A stretch of DNA of 64,000 bases from Anaerolineae bacterium (GTDB lineage: Bacteria > Chloroflexota > Anaerolineae > Aggregatilineales > Phototrophicaceae), in NCBI GenBank assembly GCA_022824365.1, contig JAJEAA010000020.1, positions 124,001 through 188,000 on the forward strand, in the 5' to 3' direction. The position numbers and the translations under genes are program-made. This document shows, piece after piece, positions 1 to 8,930 of the stretch; position 1 is the stretch's first letter; each line of letters begins with the position of its first letter. The notes beneath the pieces are model-generated. The model was not told the origin of the DNA. It saw only the letters and a list, made by a program, of their open reading frames with translations, and did not search any database.

Positions 1-1
1 C

Positions 2-37
2 GATCCGCGGCTGCGCGGCTCTGGGCAAGGCCTATAG
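2..37 (+). CDS. possible 3' end of an upstream gene
   Basis: One frame reads eleven codons into a TAG stop ten bases before the next start codon. The fragment (DPRLRGSGQGL) is too short to assign. It is listed only because the spacing to the following dehydrogenase would fit an operon whose earlier part lies outside the window. Confidence 0.2.
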   Translation, partial: DPRLRGSGQGL

Positions 38-46
38 GAGGGGCTT

Positions 47-781
47 ATGTTGCAGGGACAAGCGGCGATTGTCACGGGCGCGGCGCAGGGGCTGGGTTAC
101 GCCATCGCCAAAGCTTATGGGGCTGAGGGCATGCGAGTGGCGCTGCTGGATATCCGCGGCGATCTGCTGGCGGATGTCGCGGCTGAAATCAAGCAAATCG
201 GCGGCGATGCCTTGCCGATCACGGTGGACCTTTCCGATGCCGGCGAAACAGAGCGCGCGGTTGACGCGGCGTTGGCTCGTTTCGGGGCGCCACGCGTCTT
301 GGTGCATAACGCGGCGCTGTTGATCACACGCTCCATGCGCGAGATCACGCTGGCGGATTGGCAGAAAGAAATCAATATCATCTTGCAGGCGGCTTTCATC
401 TTGAGCAAGGCGGTCTGGGAGCCGATGATCGACGGCGGCGGCGGTAGCATCGTTTACCTCTCCTCCGGCTCCGGTTATCGTGGCTTCATCGAAGAGGTGG
501 CCTACAACCCCGGCAAGCATGGCATTGAAGGCTTGATGAAATGCCTGGCGCTGGAAGGCAAAGAATTCAATATCGCTGTCAACGCCGCCACGCCCGGCGC
601 GCCGATCAATACGCCGATGTCGGCGCAGAATTACACTGAGGCGCTGAAGCAGCGGTGGGTGGACCCGGCTTTGCTGGCGCCGGCATTTGTGTTTCTGGCG
701 CGGCAAGATGCCGGCGGGCTGACGGGGCATCGCGTCGCCGCCCGCAGCGATGGCAACTGGGATGCGATCAATCTGCTCTAG
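47..781 (+). CDS. SDR family NAD(P)-dependent oxidoreductase
   Basis: A 244-residue classical short-chain dehydrogenase that should catalyse NAD(P)-linked interconversion of an alcohol and a ketone in the cytoplasm. The cofactor motif TGAAQGLG lies at residues 10-17, the usual NNAG is replaced by HNAA near residue 88, and the catalytic residues are Asn110, Ser140, Tyr153 and Lys157 (YNPGK). Length is normal for the family. The ATG is preceded by AGGAGG six bases upstream, which fixes the start. It is followed 31 bases later by an acetamidase gene in the same direction, so the two are probably co-transcribed. The substrate cannot be named from sequence. Confidence 0.9.
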   Translation: MLQGQAAIVTGAAQGLGYAIAKAYGAEGMRVALLDIRGDLLADVAAEIKQIGGDALPITVDLSDAGETERAVDAALARFGAPRVLVHNAALLITRSMREITLADWQKEINIILQAAFILSKAVWEPMIDGGGGSIVYLSSGSGYRGFIEEVAYNPGKHGIEGLMKCLALEGKEFNIAVNAATPGAPINTPMSAQNYTEALKQRWVDPALLAPAFVFLARQDAGGLTGHRVAARSDGNWDAINLL

Positions 782-812
782 GCATAAGACGCAAACGAAA
801 GGACGAACAACG

Positions 813-1736
813 ATGGCTGAACATTATCTTGACGACAGTGTGACCCAACCCTTCTGGGATAACTCAGTCACACCGCGTCTCTACATTGATCCCGGTGACA
901 CAGTCGTCATCGAATGCGCCGAACCGGTCGGGCAACTCAGGCCTGATTCCAACGCCACTGACCTGGCGAATATCGACTTCAGCCTGGTCCACGCCTTGAC
1001 CGGCTCCATCTTTATCAACGACGCTGCCGTCGGCGATGCGCTGGAGGTGGAAATCCTCGATATGCGACACAAAGGTTGGGGCTGGACCGGGCATATCCCC
1101 AATTTCGGCTTGCTGGCTGAAGACTTTGATTATAGCTATATCCATCACTGGGCGCTGGAAGGCGATACCTGCCGCTTTGGGCTCAACGGCATCACGCTGC
1201 CCTTCGAGCCTTTTCCCGGCTGTGTCGGCGTCGCGCCAGCGGAAGCCGGCCGCTTGAACACGATCCCACCCCGCATCAACGGCGGTAATGTCGATGTTCG
1301 CGACCTGGTCGTCGGCTGCACATTCTGGCTGCCCGTGCTGGCGCCGGGCGCGCTCTTCTCCACCGGCGATTGCCACAGCGCCCAAGGCCAGGGCGAGGTC
1401 AGCGGCATCGCCCTCGAATCGCCGATGACCGTGACCATGCGCTTCAACCTGCGCAAAGACCTCGCGATCAAGGAATTGCAGATTCAGCGTCCCAGCCCGA
1501 TGACCGTAACCGACAGCGCCGGTTACTACATCACTACCGCCCACGGACCCGATCTGATGGAGAACGCCAAGAACGCTGTCCGCTACATGATCGACTGGCT
1601 TATGCAAAATCACAATTTGGACGCCAGCCAGGCTTACTGCCTTTGCAGCACCGCCGGCGACCTGAAGATCGCTGAAATTGTGGACGCGCCGAATTGGGTG
1701 GTCGCTTTCCACATGCCGCTGAGCATATTTGCCTAG
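813..1736 (+). CDS. acetamidase/formamidase family protein
   Basis: A 307-residue member of the FmdA/AmdA family, which hydrolyses short amides such as formamide or acetamide to ammonia and the acid. Family-like stretches include the N-terminal HYLDDSVTQPFWDNS, the central GDCHSAQGQGEVSG with His and Glu residues suited to metal binding, and a C-terminal DLKIAEIVDAPNWVV. An in-frame ATG exists 63 bases upstream but lies inside the preceding gene; the chosen ATG at 813 matches the start of the decayed paralogue at 4188-4467, which begins with the same MAEHYLDDSVTQPF. The substrate is inferred from the family only. Confidence 0.88.
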   Translation: MAEHYLDDSVTQPFWDNSVTPRLYIDPGDTVVIECAEPVGQLRPDSNATDLANIDFSLVHALTGSIFINDAAVGDALEVEILDMRHKGWGWTGHIPNFGLLAEDFDYSYIHHWALEGDTCRFGLNGITLPFEPFPGCVGVAPAEAGRLNTIPPRINGGNVDVRDLVVGCTFWLPVLAPGALFSTGDCHSAQGQGEVSGIALESPMTVTMRFNLRKDLAIKELQIQRPSPMTVTDSAGYYITTAHGPDLMENAKNAVRYMIDWLMQNHNLDASQAYCLCSTAGDLKIAEIVDAPNWVVAFHMPLSIFA

Positions 1737-1987
1737 CGCCTGAATCATTGCCGCATCGATCTACCGCCGATAGCGCGATCTCCTCTATACTTAATCAGGC
1801 TATCGCCCGGCGCTAGCGGAGTCCTTGTTCGTCCAGCGCTGAGAGCGAGTTCATCGTTAATACGCCGGCGCCTGAATTAGGCGCCACTGCTCTGGCCGGT
1901 AAAAGGTCAAGACTTGTGCCGGGCAGAATATTATGATAGTGTTAAGATAGTTAAAGTATGTTTAATTATATGAGGAACGCAGCGATC

Positions 1988-2437
1988 ATGGCAGGGAAGG
2001 CGCAGCATACAATAGACGAAATGAAGGCGGAGCGGAAACGCTTGGCGACCGCGCGGGGCCTGCTGACGCGAGAGCGCAATAAACTCGCTGCCGAACGCAA
2101 GCAGATGGAAGCGGCGCGGCTGGAAACGCAGGAGCGGCAAGCTGCCCTCGCTGCCGAGCGGCAGAAGCTGGATGCGCTCAAGGCGGATATTCATGCGCGC
2201 GAGGCGGAAGTGACTGCGCTGCGGACCGATCTGGAAGCATCAAAGGCGCAATTGGCGCAAGCGGAGGATGAGAATAGGACGCTGCGCAAGACAGCGATGA
2301 AGGCTATCCGGAAGAAGGCGAAGAAGTATGCCAGCAAGAAATCAAAGAAGAAACTCGCCAAGGCGCAAGCGAAGATCCAGAAATTGGAGAAAATCGCCCG
2401 GAAGAGTCAAACTATGGTCGAAGAGTTGCCGGCTTGA
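1988..2437 (+). CDS. coiled-coil protein with lysine-rich C-terminus
   Basis: About 149 residues, predicted almost wholly helical. Residues 5-95 are a charged Arg/Glu/Ala/Gln coiled coil (repeats such as AERKQMEAAR and AAERQKLDA), followed by a strongly basic segment with KKAKKYASKKSKKK and a short tail. No signal peptide or membrane segment is visible. In-frame ATGs also occur at 1958 and 1970; the one at 1988 is preferred because GAGGAA lies ten bases upstream. The basic tail could bind nucleic acid or membrane lipid, but no family is recognised. It stands alone, converging on the secreted protein gene at 2445. Confidence 0.6.
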   Translation: MAGKAQHTIDEMKAERKRLATARGLLTRERNKLAAERKQMEAARLETQERQAALAAERQKLDALKADIHAREAEVTALRTDLEASKAQLAQAEDENRTLRKTAMKAIRKKAKKYASKKSKKKLAKAQAKIQKLEKIARKSQTMVEELPA

Positions 2438-2444
2438 TGTTGGT

Positions 2445-4082
2445 TTAGGATTCTGATGACCCGGACACACCGTCTGCGCTGGGCGCGGCGGCGACTCCTT
2501 CAACGATAGCATACCAGCGCTCAATATGAGATTTCCCAATCGACTGCTGTTCTGGATAAGGATTGGCCTCATCGGAAACACCGGCAAGCGCTAGGGCAAT
2601 CCCTACGGCGTTGTCACTGATATACCAGTGTGCCCGCAAGAATGTCTCGAAACTTCCATAACAGAGCGGCAATTGCGAAAAGCCGACTTCGCGCCAGGCG
2701 ATTTGGCGCAAGATGAAATTCAGCAAATCGTCCGTGGTGTAGATGTCACCGTATTCTTTGAAAATGCTTAGGTGCGCAAATAGAATCGACTTGAGCGCGC
2801 CGAGTTCCTCTTCAGTGCAGGCTGGCAGCGGACCGATGTCGTCACGCTGCTCGTAGCTCTCGAGTAGTGACGGCAGCAGCCCTTCCCAGGTGTCGATGCC
2901 CGGCACGTTGCTCATCACCTGTTGAAATACCGGGCTCTCATCGACGGGGATGTCAATGAGCTTCAGACCGTGCATGATCGCCAAGTCGCCGATGTTTTCG
3001 CTGATCAGCCAGGCGATTTCCAGCACCTCGCCGCAACGCGCCAGCTTTGTCAGCAGGTTTTCGCGCCAGGCGATCTGCGTCTCGCTGTAGGCGGCCAGGT
3101 CGCCGAGCGTCTCGATGCCGGCAGCCATGTCTTCCAGCGATTGGTATGTGGGCAGCAGATTCTGTATCGTTTCCAACTCATCGATTGTACAGCGCCGCCA
3201 GTTGCCGCCGCTAGGATTTCCCAATTCACGCTCTATCGCCTGCCTCACTTCGACAGGCAGGTCGGCGGGGTCCGCTTCCGACTCCGGCGAACTGCGCAAT
3301 ATCGCGTCTAACTCACCCAAGCGTCTGGTCCCCTGACGTTCCGGCTCCGAATAGGGGATGTCGTCAACAGGCACGCCCACAAAATGGAAAGCGAAAAGCG
3401 CGGAGATGTCGCTAGCGGTTTGACTGGCCAGCCAGGCAATCTCGATCGATTCTGCGCAAGGCGGGTAGCTCGTTAGACTTATTTCGCGCCAATTAAGCAG
3501 CGCCTCAATGAAACCCAAGAAGTCGTCAAAGGTCTCCACAGCGTTTGCGATGTCCGTCAGGCTGTCGTACTCAGGCAGCAAGGTATCAAGCACTTCACCA
3601 CGTTCTGATTCCGTACATGCTCGTAACATTCTGGCGCTGCGCTCATTCGCTACCTTCTCATTCGTTTGGTCCGGCGGCGGCAGAGCGTTCCAAAGCGCCT
3701 CAAATCTTGCCGCGCCCTCAAATTGCCAGGCTTGATATGGGTTTACATCAGCGGATTCCTTGCGCGCGTTTACAAGAAGTGACGCTAGATAGTCTGTGGT
3801 AAGCTGGTTTGCCAGCAGCGCCATTTTGTAGGCTTCCGAACATGGTGGGGTAATTATCCAGAGTTGTCCTCGCCAAGTAATCTGCGCTTGGCCGTAAACC
3901 GTCAAGTCGTCCAAGGTGTGAACATCGGCAGCCATGCCAAATAGCTCCTCGATGCCAGGCATGATGCTGTGGATGCCCGCCAGCTCGGTCTCAGAACATG
4001 GCGGCAGGTCGCTGCCCTGAGCATGGCCAAGCGACATTGTTAACAGCAACACAATAAGCGTGATGATCAGAAGCTGTCGCAT
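2445..4082 (-). CDS. secreted four-repeat cysteine-pair protein
   Basis: A 545-residue exported protein of unrecognised family. The start at 4082 gives a clean signal peptide (MRQLLIITLIVLLLTMSLGHAQ); the longer upstream reading frame has no signal. After it come four repeats of about 130 residues. Each opens with a Cys followed by a Glu-Leu-rich helix (CSETEL, CTESER, CTIDEL, CTEEEL), then a Leu-Asp-Asp-Leu-like segment, a WR-containing segment and a second Cys (PPCSE, PPCAE, ARCGE, PLCYG), and usually closes with NPY or IPY. One disulphide per repeat is likely. The neighbouring gene at 4509 encodes a second protein of the same architecture, so this is a paralogous pair. Function unknown. 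Confidence 0.8.
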   Translation of the reverse strand: MRQLLIITLIVLLLTMSLGHAQGSDLPPCSETELAGIHSIMPGIEELFGMAADVHTLDDLTVYGQAQITWRGQLWIITPPCSEAYKMALLANQLTTDYLASLLVNARKESADVNPYQAWQFEGAARFEALWNALPPPDQTNEKVANERSARMLRACTESERGEVLDTLLPEYDSLTDIANAVETFDDFLGFIEALLNWREISLTSYPPCAESIEIAWLASQTASDISALFAFHFVGVPVDDIPYSEPERQGTRRLGELDAILRSSPESEADPADLPVEVRQAIERELGNPSGGNWRRCTIDELETIQNLLPTYQSLEDMAAGIETLGDLAAYSETQIAWRENLLTKLARCGEVLEIAWLISENIGDLAIMHGLKLIDIPVDESPVFQQVMSNVPGIDTWEGLLPSLLESYEQRDDIGPLPACTEEELGALKSILFAHLSIFKEYGDIYTTDDLLNFILRQIAWREVGFSQLPLCYGSFETFLRAHWYISDNAVGIALALAGVSDEANPYPEQQSIGKSHIERWYAIVEGVAAAPSADGVSGSSES

Positions 4083-4187
4083 GATGAACCCCAATTGCTT
4101 ACCTGTCACGTTGAATTCATGATAGCGTCGGATTGAAGCAGCGTGCCCGTTGCGGACAGGTTCACAGGGCAATCGTACAAATGCCTG

Positions 4188-4467
4188 TCAGCCGAATATG
4201 CTGCGCGGCATGTGAAAGGCGACAATCCAGTTGGGCGCGTCCACGATCTCGGCGATCTTCAGACCCCTGCAACACTGCAAATGCAGTAGGCTTGGTTCTC
4301 GTTCAAGCCATGATTCCCCACTAACCAATCGATCATATAACACACGGCGTTCCTGGCGTTTTCCATCAGGTCCGGTTCACATCGCCGGGATCAATCGTCA
4401 GGCGCGGACTTATCGAATTATCTCAGAAGGGTTGCGTCACGCTGTCATCGAGATAATGTTCAGCCAT
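4188..4467 (-). pseudogene. decayed acetamidase/formamidase (internal deletion)
   Basis: Reading the minus strand from an ATG at 4467 gives MAEHYLDDSVTQPF, then a stop where the intact gene at 813 has Trp, then DNS..PRL.IDPGD. It jumps directly to the C-terminal end of the same protein (PDLMEN.RNAV.YMIDWL, later LKIAEIVDAPNW.VAFHMP) with a frameshift in between, and ends in TGA. About 640 bases corresponding to the middle of the enzyme are missing. This is a remnant of a second acetamidase copy with a nonsense mutation, a large internal deletion and frame disruption. It lies between the two cysteine-repeat genes. Confidence 0.9.
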
Positions 4468-4508
4468 AATTTTCTCCAACAGACCTGCCGCGTAAACAAT
4501 AAGCTATT

Positions 4509-6257
4509 TTAGCCCGGCGGCGTCTGGCTCACCAGGAAGCTGGCGATGTAGCCGACTTGATTGTTCGGCAGATTCAGTTGATACCAGGCGCCGGAGTCAT
4601 CAGCCACATCAATCTTCTCCCCGTTCGCCAGGGTCGTGACGATGGCGCAGTCGGTGGAGCCGCAAGAACGGATATTGGCGCCTCGCCCGGCGCTGATGTA
4701 ATAAGACTTGCCGGATGAAACGGCGCTGGCGGAGCCGCTCCCTATTGCTTCCGCCCGGGCTGAAAGCCGGGTTATATCATCAACCACGGCTTGCGCCTGA
4801 GCGATGTCGTCGGGGGGCAAACCGGCGAGCTCCAGCCAAAGCATGGCGACGAAATCGGCCGCCACCCGCCGCATCAACAAGCCAAGCTCGATCGCCTCGG
4901 CGCAGCGCGGCAACTCGCCCCAGAGCAGGTCTCGGAGCGCCAACGATTGCTCGGTGAGCGCGACGGCATCGTCTGGGGTTTGGGCTGCAAAAGCCGCTTC
5001 GCCAAAGGCGTAAAATTCCGGCAGGATATAGACCTGCAAGAACAGGGATTCCACCGGACTGCAGGCTACCGCCGTCTCGATATGCGTTGCGTCGGGGGCG
5101 GGGCCCGCGCCTTCCAGCCGGCTGGCCATACCGTCGATCAAACGCGCGACGCGCGCGCTGCCCAAAGCCAGCCGATTGCTGAAGGGCTCGGCGGCGGAGC
5201 CCATCACCATGTCGCGGGCGGCGCTTGATAGCAGGTCGCCGAGCAGTTGCCGCACTTCCCAGGCGGCGGCGAATACTTCGGCGCAGGCGGGCAGGCGCGC
5301 CAGGTTTGTCCCGCGGTAATTGAAGTAAGCTCGGCTGAAATCTTGCAGGTCAGCGACGCTATTCAGTTGTTGTCCGCGATAAAACAGGTCGGTGTATTCC
5401 GGCATCAACTTGCCGTATGCCTGCGCCAACTCGGTGACGCTGCAGGCGGGCAAGGCGGTCTCAGCCGCTGATCCGTCGTCATAGCGGGCGCGTCGCTCGT
5501 TGAGTTGGATGCGCCATTCGCTCAGGCGATTTTTGTTATCGGCAAGCGAGTTTTGGTAAGGGTTGTCCGAGCCCGGCGCAACAAGGGCGACAGCTTCCGC
5601 GGCAGCGGCATCAGTAGCGGCGGCGCTCAGCAGCAGGGCAAGCTCAATGCCAACGCTGCACATTGGCGCTTGTGAGATATGTTCTCCACGCCAGCGCAAG
5701 CGGGCTTCAATCGCGGCGAGGGGTTCATCGGCGTCGCTGTCGAGCAGATCGAGGAAATTAGCCAGCAAGTTCACGAGCGCGGTCAACTGGTCGCTGGCGC
5801 ATTTGGGCGCGCTGCGTTCGGCCGGCGCCGGCGCCCCTGTCCGGTCGGCGCTCAACAGACTCGCGGCCAGGTCCTCGATTCGCGCCTGCTCGCTTGATAG
5901 CTGAAGGCGGTAGGGATTTTCCGCCGCTGGCACGTCGCTTAGATCAAGCGCAGTCCGACCGATGAAATCGCCCGTCACTTCGGCAGCTAGCCGCTGATAG
6001 TCGAATTCATCGGCGCAGAGCGGCGTGGTTTGCTCTCCCCGGGTTTCGAGTTTTGCGCGCGCGAATTCTAGCAGGCTGTCGACGTTGCTGATGGACGCGC
6101 CGAGCTCAAGCTGGACTTCCGCGATTTGGTCGAACAGGTCGCGAAATTCGGCGCGGGTGCAAGGCGGCAGGTCATAAGCCCGCGCTGGCATCGGCCTGGC
6201 GAGGACCAGGAATATCAATAGGGGTAACAGAGGTGCTGTGATCGCGAATCGGCGCAT
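4509..6257 (-). CDS. secreted cysteine-pair repeat protein with C-terminal SH3b domain
   Basis: A 582-residue exported protein. The start at 6257 yields the signal peptide MRRFAITAPLLPLLIFLVLA; the extension upstream is basic and non-signal-like. Four units resemble those of the neighbour at 2445: Cys plus acidic helix (PPCTRAEF, CASDQL, CSVTEL, CSPVES), a WR/YR segment, then a second Cys (PLCADE, PMCSVG, PACAEV, PRCAEA). From about residue 510 the C-terminus is a bacterial SH3-like domain with the typical ANIRSCGSTDCAIV start, GEKIDV and GYIASFLV end, a fold used to bind cell-wall or other peptides. The whole may be an envelope-associated binding protein. The repeat domain itself is not recognised. 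Confidence 0.82.
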   Translation of the reverse strand: MRRFAITAPLLPLLIFLVLARPMPARAYDLPPCTRAEFRDLFDQIAEVQLELGASISNVDSLLEFARAKLETRGEQTTPLCADEFDYQRLAAEVTGDFIGRTALDLSDVPAAENPYRLQLSSEQARIEDLAASLLSADRTGAPAPAERSAPKCASDQLTALVNLLANFLDLLDSDADEPLAAIEARLRWRGEHISQAPMCSVGIELALLLSAAATDAAAAEAVALVAPGSDNPYQNSLADNKNRLSEWRIQLNERRARYDDGSAAETALPACSVTELAQAYGKLMPEYTDLFYRGQQLNSVADLQDFSRAYFNYRGTNLARLPACAEVFAAAWEVRQLLGDLLSSAARDMVMGSAAEPFSNRLALGSARVARLIDGMASRLEGAGPAPDATHIETAVACSPVESLFLQVYILPEFYAFGEAAFAAQTPDDAVALTEQSLALRDLLWGELPRCAEAIELGLLMRRVAADFVAMLWLELAGLPPDDIAQAQAVVDDITRLSARAEAIGSGSASAVSSGKSYYISAGRGANIRSCGSTDCAIVTTLANGEKIDVADDSGAWYQLNLPNNQVGYIASFLVSQTPPG

Positions 6258-6384
6258 CGACTGGCCTTTCTGCCCGGTCCTTCTTCCGCGACGGCTATCA
6301 TACAGCAAGAACGTGGACGGCTGCAGTTGTCGTCGGGTAATCGTATTCGAGAAATAGTTTACTTATGCTGCGGCGCGCGGCAAG

Positions 6385-7386
6385 TTAGTCGCGGACGAAA
6401 CGCGGAATCACATGGCGTCCGATAGCGTCGATGGCGGCGAGGATATCCGGTCCCAGCGGCGGACCGAAGCTCAAGTGGCGCAGACCCAGCGCCGCCAGCT
6501 TATCCAGGCGCGCGTTCAAAGCGTCGGCCCCGCCGGCAATCCCGATTTGCAGCATCGTCGGGGTGACCAGCTTACGCGCCGCGTCGGCGTCATTTTCGGC
6601 ATGATAGGCTTGGCGGATCGGCTCGAAGTCCGCCCGCGTCAACCCCAACTGCCGCAAGATCATCGGGCTCATCGCATGACCATAATAAGCGATCTTGTCC
6701 GCCAGCTCCGCTTCCGCCGCCCCCCGATCGGCTGATATCGAACACCAGATGCAAGCCGCCAGATCGATGTCGTCCAGCGAGCGACCGGCGCGAGCCAAGC
6801 CTCGTTCGATATGGGGCAGGATGTTGGCGTAATGCTCGGGCGGGAAGAGCAGGGGCAGCCCGCCGTCGGCAATGGCGCCGATCTCCTCAAGCATCTTGGG
6901 GCTCATGGCGCCGAGATAAATCGGCACGCGCCGTTTTGATTCGAAGCGCAGCCAAGCCTCCTCCGACCATTGCAAGACCTGCCCAGCCATGGCGGCGTTC
7001 TGGTTGGATGTCAACTTGTTTATAGCGGCGACCGTCTCCACGACAAGGGTCCGCGGGTAGCGAAATTCCATGCCGAGCCAGTTGCTGATGAAATCCTCGG
7101 CGCCAGCCGACAAGCCGAGATTGAAGCGGCCGCCGGATAACTCGTCCAGCGTCGCGGCGACCATCGCCATCTCCGCCGGGTGAAGCGTGTAGGGATTGAG
7201 GATGCAAGTGCCGATCTCAATGCGCTCGGTCGCCAGCGCCACCGCCGACAATATCACCGGCGCGCTGCGCAGGAAGAGATCATCGCTGACCCAGAATTGA
7301 TCGAAGCCGGCCGCCTCCGCCGCTTTCGCGTAAGTGATGTAGTCGCTTACCGGCCGATCATTATTGAAGCGCAGGCTGAATTTCAT
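6385..7386 (-). CDS. LLM class flavin-dependent oxidoreductase
   Basis: A 333-residue luciferase-like (F420/FMN) TIM-barrel oxidoreductase, close in layout to methylene-H4MPT-reductase-like proteins. Supporting segments are the N-terminal FSLRFNNDRPVSDYITYAKAA, QFWVSDDLF, the conserved PYTLHPAEMAMVAATLDELS and GRFNLGLSAG, and a C-terminal HLSFGPPLG cofactor-side segment. Length is normal. It overlaps the upstream RidA gene by four bases (ATGA), so the two are translationally coupled. With RidA and the D-amino-acid oxidase it forms a three-gene run that suggests oxidation of an amine or amino acid. The exact substrate and cofactor are not evident. Confidence 0.87.
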   Translation of the reverse strand: MKFSLRFNNDRPVSDYITYAKAAEAAGFDQFWVSDDLFLRSAPVILSAVALATERIEIGTCILNPYTLHPAEMAMVAATLDELSGGRFNLGLSAGAEDFISNWLGMEFRYPRTLVVETVAAINKLTSNQNAAMAGQVLQWSEEAWLRFESKRRVPIYLGAMSPKMLEEIGAIADGGLPLLFPPEHYANILPHIERGLARAGRSLDDIDLAACIWCSISADRGAAEAELADKIAYYGHAMSPMILRQLGLTRADFEPIRQAYHAENDADAARKLVTPTMLQIGIAGGADALNARLDKLAALGLRHLSFGPPLGPDILAAIDAIGRHVIPRFVRD

Positions 7387-7781
7387 GAATCGTCCGCGGC
7401 GATGATCGCCTCCGCTTCCATCTCCACCAGATACTGCTCGCCCACCAAAGCCTGGATATAGAGCAGCGTATTCGCCGGCCGGATTTCGCCGAAGTACTGT
7501 CCATGCACGCGGCAGACCGCTTCCCAGTCGGCGCCCGGCGCCAGATAGATCCGCGTCCGCACGACGTCCGTCAGCGAGGCGCCCGCTTCACCCAGAGCCG
7601 CTTCGATCTTGCGGATGATGAAATCGGTCTGCGCCGCGCTATCGCCGACCCCGACGATCTTGTCCGCGCCGTCAGTGGCGGTCGTGCCGGAGACGTGGAC
7701 GACATTGCCCAGCCGCACCGCCCGCGAATAGCCGGCTAGTTTTTCGTATATCGTGCCCGATGAGATAAGCTGTCTGTCCAT
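7383..7781 (-). CDS. RidA family (reactive enamine/imine deaminase) protein
   Basis: A 132-residue YjgF/YER057c/UK114-family protein. RidA proteins hydrolyse reactive imine intermediates such as those released by amino-acid oxidases. Family features are GNVVHVSGTTATD near the N-terminus, the central DVVRTRIYLAPG, the IRPANTL segment supplying the substrate-carboxylate-binding Arg, and the final VEMEAEAI. It sits 28 bases downstream of a D-amino-acid oxidase gene, whose imino-acid product is exactly the type of substrate RidA handles, and overlaps the LLM oxidoreductase gene downstream. The link between the genes is inference from context. Confidence 0.9.
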   Translation of the reverse strand: MDRQLISSGTIYEKLAGYSRAVRLGNVVHVSGTTATDGADKIVGVGDSAAQTDFIIRKIEAALGEAGASLTDVVRTRIYLAPGADWEAVCRVHGQYFGEIRPANTLLYIQALVGEQYLVEMEAEAIIAADDS

Positions 7782-7809
7782 ATCGCCTCCAATTGCGTCC
7801 CAATGATGT

Positions 7810-8757
7810 TCACTTCAGCGTCCCAAGGTGTTCTTGCGCCAGCGCCAGCACCTCCTCGGCGCAGCCCCAGGACAAGGTATAACCGATGGCGGCATGGCCG
7901 TAATTGTGAATCACGGCGCAGCTTGGCGACAGCTTTTCCACTTCCAGGCGAACCTCATGCCGGCCCGGGCGCAAGCCGCTGAATTGCCGCAATATCTTCG
8001 GCGCGGCAAGCGATGGCTCGACTCTCGCGCATTTCTCCAGGAAGGCGGCGGCGATGGCTGGATCGATCGTCTGATCCCAGTCATGCGCCTTTTTGACGCC
8101 GCCCAGCAGGACGCCATCGGCCCGCGGAAAGATGTGGATGATATCGCCGCTGTACATGAAGCCTTCCCGGATCTGTGGCGCAGTCACCAGCATGGTTTGC
8201 CCGCGGATCGGATAGACTGCCTCGTCCCCCGCCAACTCGCGCGCGCCGACCCCGCTGCAATTCACGATCACCGGCGCTTCGTCCGCGACTTCATCCAGCG
8301 ATTGCAGCCTGCGCGTTTCGATGGTTCCGCCCGCGCTTTCAAACTGGCTTTGCAGGTAATCAAGATAAATCGGCGGCGCGACGATTGGCGCATCCATCAG
8401 GTAGCCGTCGCGCATGCCCCTTGGCAGGTCTGGTTCGTCGATGCGCTTGCAGAAGGGGATTTGATCATGATACCAGGGCGTCGGGGTGGGCTCGGCGTAG
8501 ACTTCGCGGAATCGCTGCAGGGTGACGCCGCTGCCCGCTACTTCCGTCAGCGGCAGGTAACGCCTCAGCGACGCCTCCGCCCAAGTCCGCAACTTGCCGT
8601 CCAACTGTGTGGCTGACCAAAGCGCGCCCGCCGCCATTGAGGTGGTGGACGGCGGCAGGTCGCGGGTGAGGATGCGTGTCGGATAACCGGCCGCCTGCAA
8701 GTTCAGCGCGGCGCTCAAGCCGATGACGCCGCTGCCGATGACGAGGATATCGGGCAT
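7810..8757 (-). CDS. D-amino-acid oxidase family FAD-dependent oxidoreductase
   Basis: A 315-residue DAAO-type flavoenzyme that oxidises D-amino acids to imino acids with O2. The dinucleotide motif VIGSGVIGLSAALNL is at the N-terminus, followed by TSMAAGALW. Near the C-terminus GLRPGRHEVRLE contains the Arg that binds the substrate carboxylate in DAAO, and HNYGHAAIGYTLSWGCA matches the DAAO signature, including the Tyr/His-Gly-x-x-Gly core. Length is slightly short of eukaryotic DAAO but usual for bacteria. It heads the operon with RidA and the LLM oxidoreductase and is divergent from the GntR regulator at 8931, which may control it. Confidence 0.9.
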   Translation of the reverse strand: MPDILVIGSGVIGLSAALNLQAAGYPTRILTRDLPPSTTSMAAGALWSATQLDGKLRTWAEASLRRYLPLTEVAGSGVTLQRFREVYAEPTPTPWYHDQIPFCKRIDEPDLPRGMRDGYLMDAPIVAPPIYLDYLQSQFESAGGTIETRRLQSLDEVADEAPVIVNCSGVGARELAGDEAVYPIRGQTMLVTAPQIREGFMYSGDIIHIFPRADGVLLGGVKKAHDWDQTIDPAIAAAFLEKCARVEPSLAAPKILRQFSGLRPGRHEVRLEVEKLSPSCAVIHNYGHAAIGYTLSWGCAEEVLALAQEHLGTLK

Positions 8758-8847
8758 GTCCGCCTCTCCTGAGAATTTCGCTGCATTCTAGCACAGAACA
8801 TGACGCGCTTGTGTATGGCGCATGCTCGGTCAGTTCCGACAGATAAG

Positions 8848-8876
8848 TTGACAGAAGATCAGAAATCTGATATTTT
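8848..8876 (+). promoter_or_regulatory. sigma70-type promoter with overlapping palindrome, upstream of gntR gene
   Basis: TTGACA (8848-8853) is separated by 17 bases from TATTTT (8871-8876). The spacer contains the perfect inverted repeat ATCAGAAATCTGAT at 8858-8871, which abuts the -10 box. Binding there would block RNA polymerase, so this is a likely operator, plausibly for the regulator encoded just downstream (autoregulation). Confidence 0.6.
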
Positions 8877-8930
8877 AGATATTAGATTTTCTTTGACGGG
8901 CTTTAGGACCCTTGGAATTGCGGCGAAACG

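Noticed and set aside
1867-1885. GGCGCC-tgaatta-GGCGCC hairpin as terminator of the acetamidase gene
   Set aside because: The stem is only six bases and no T-run follows. It is 130 bases past the stop, so termination cannot be supported.
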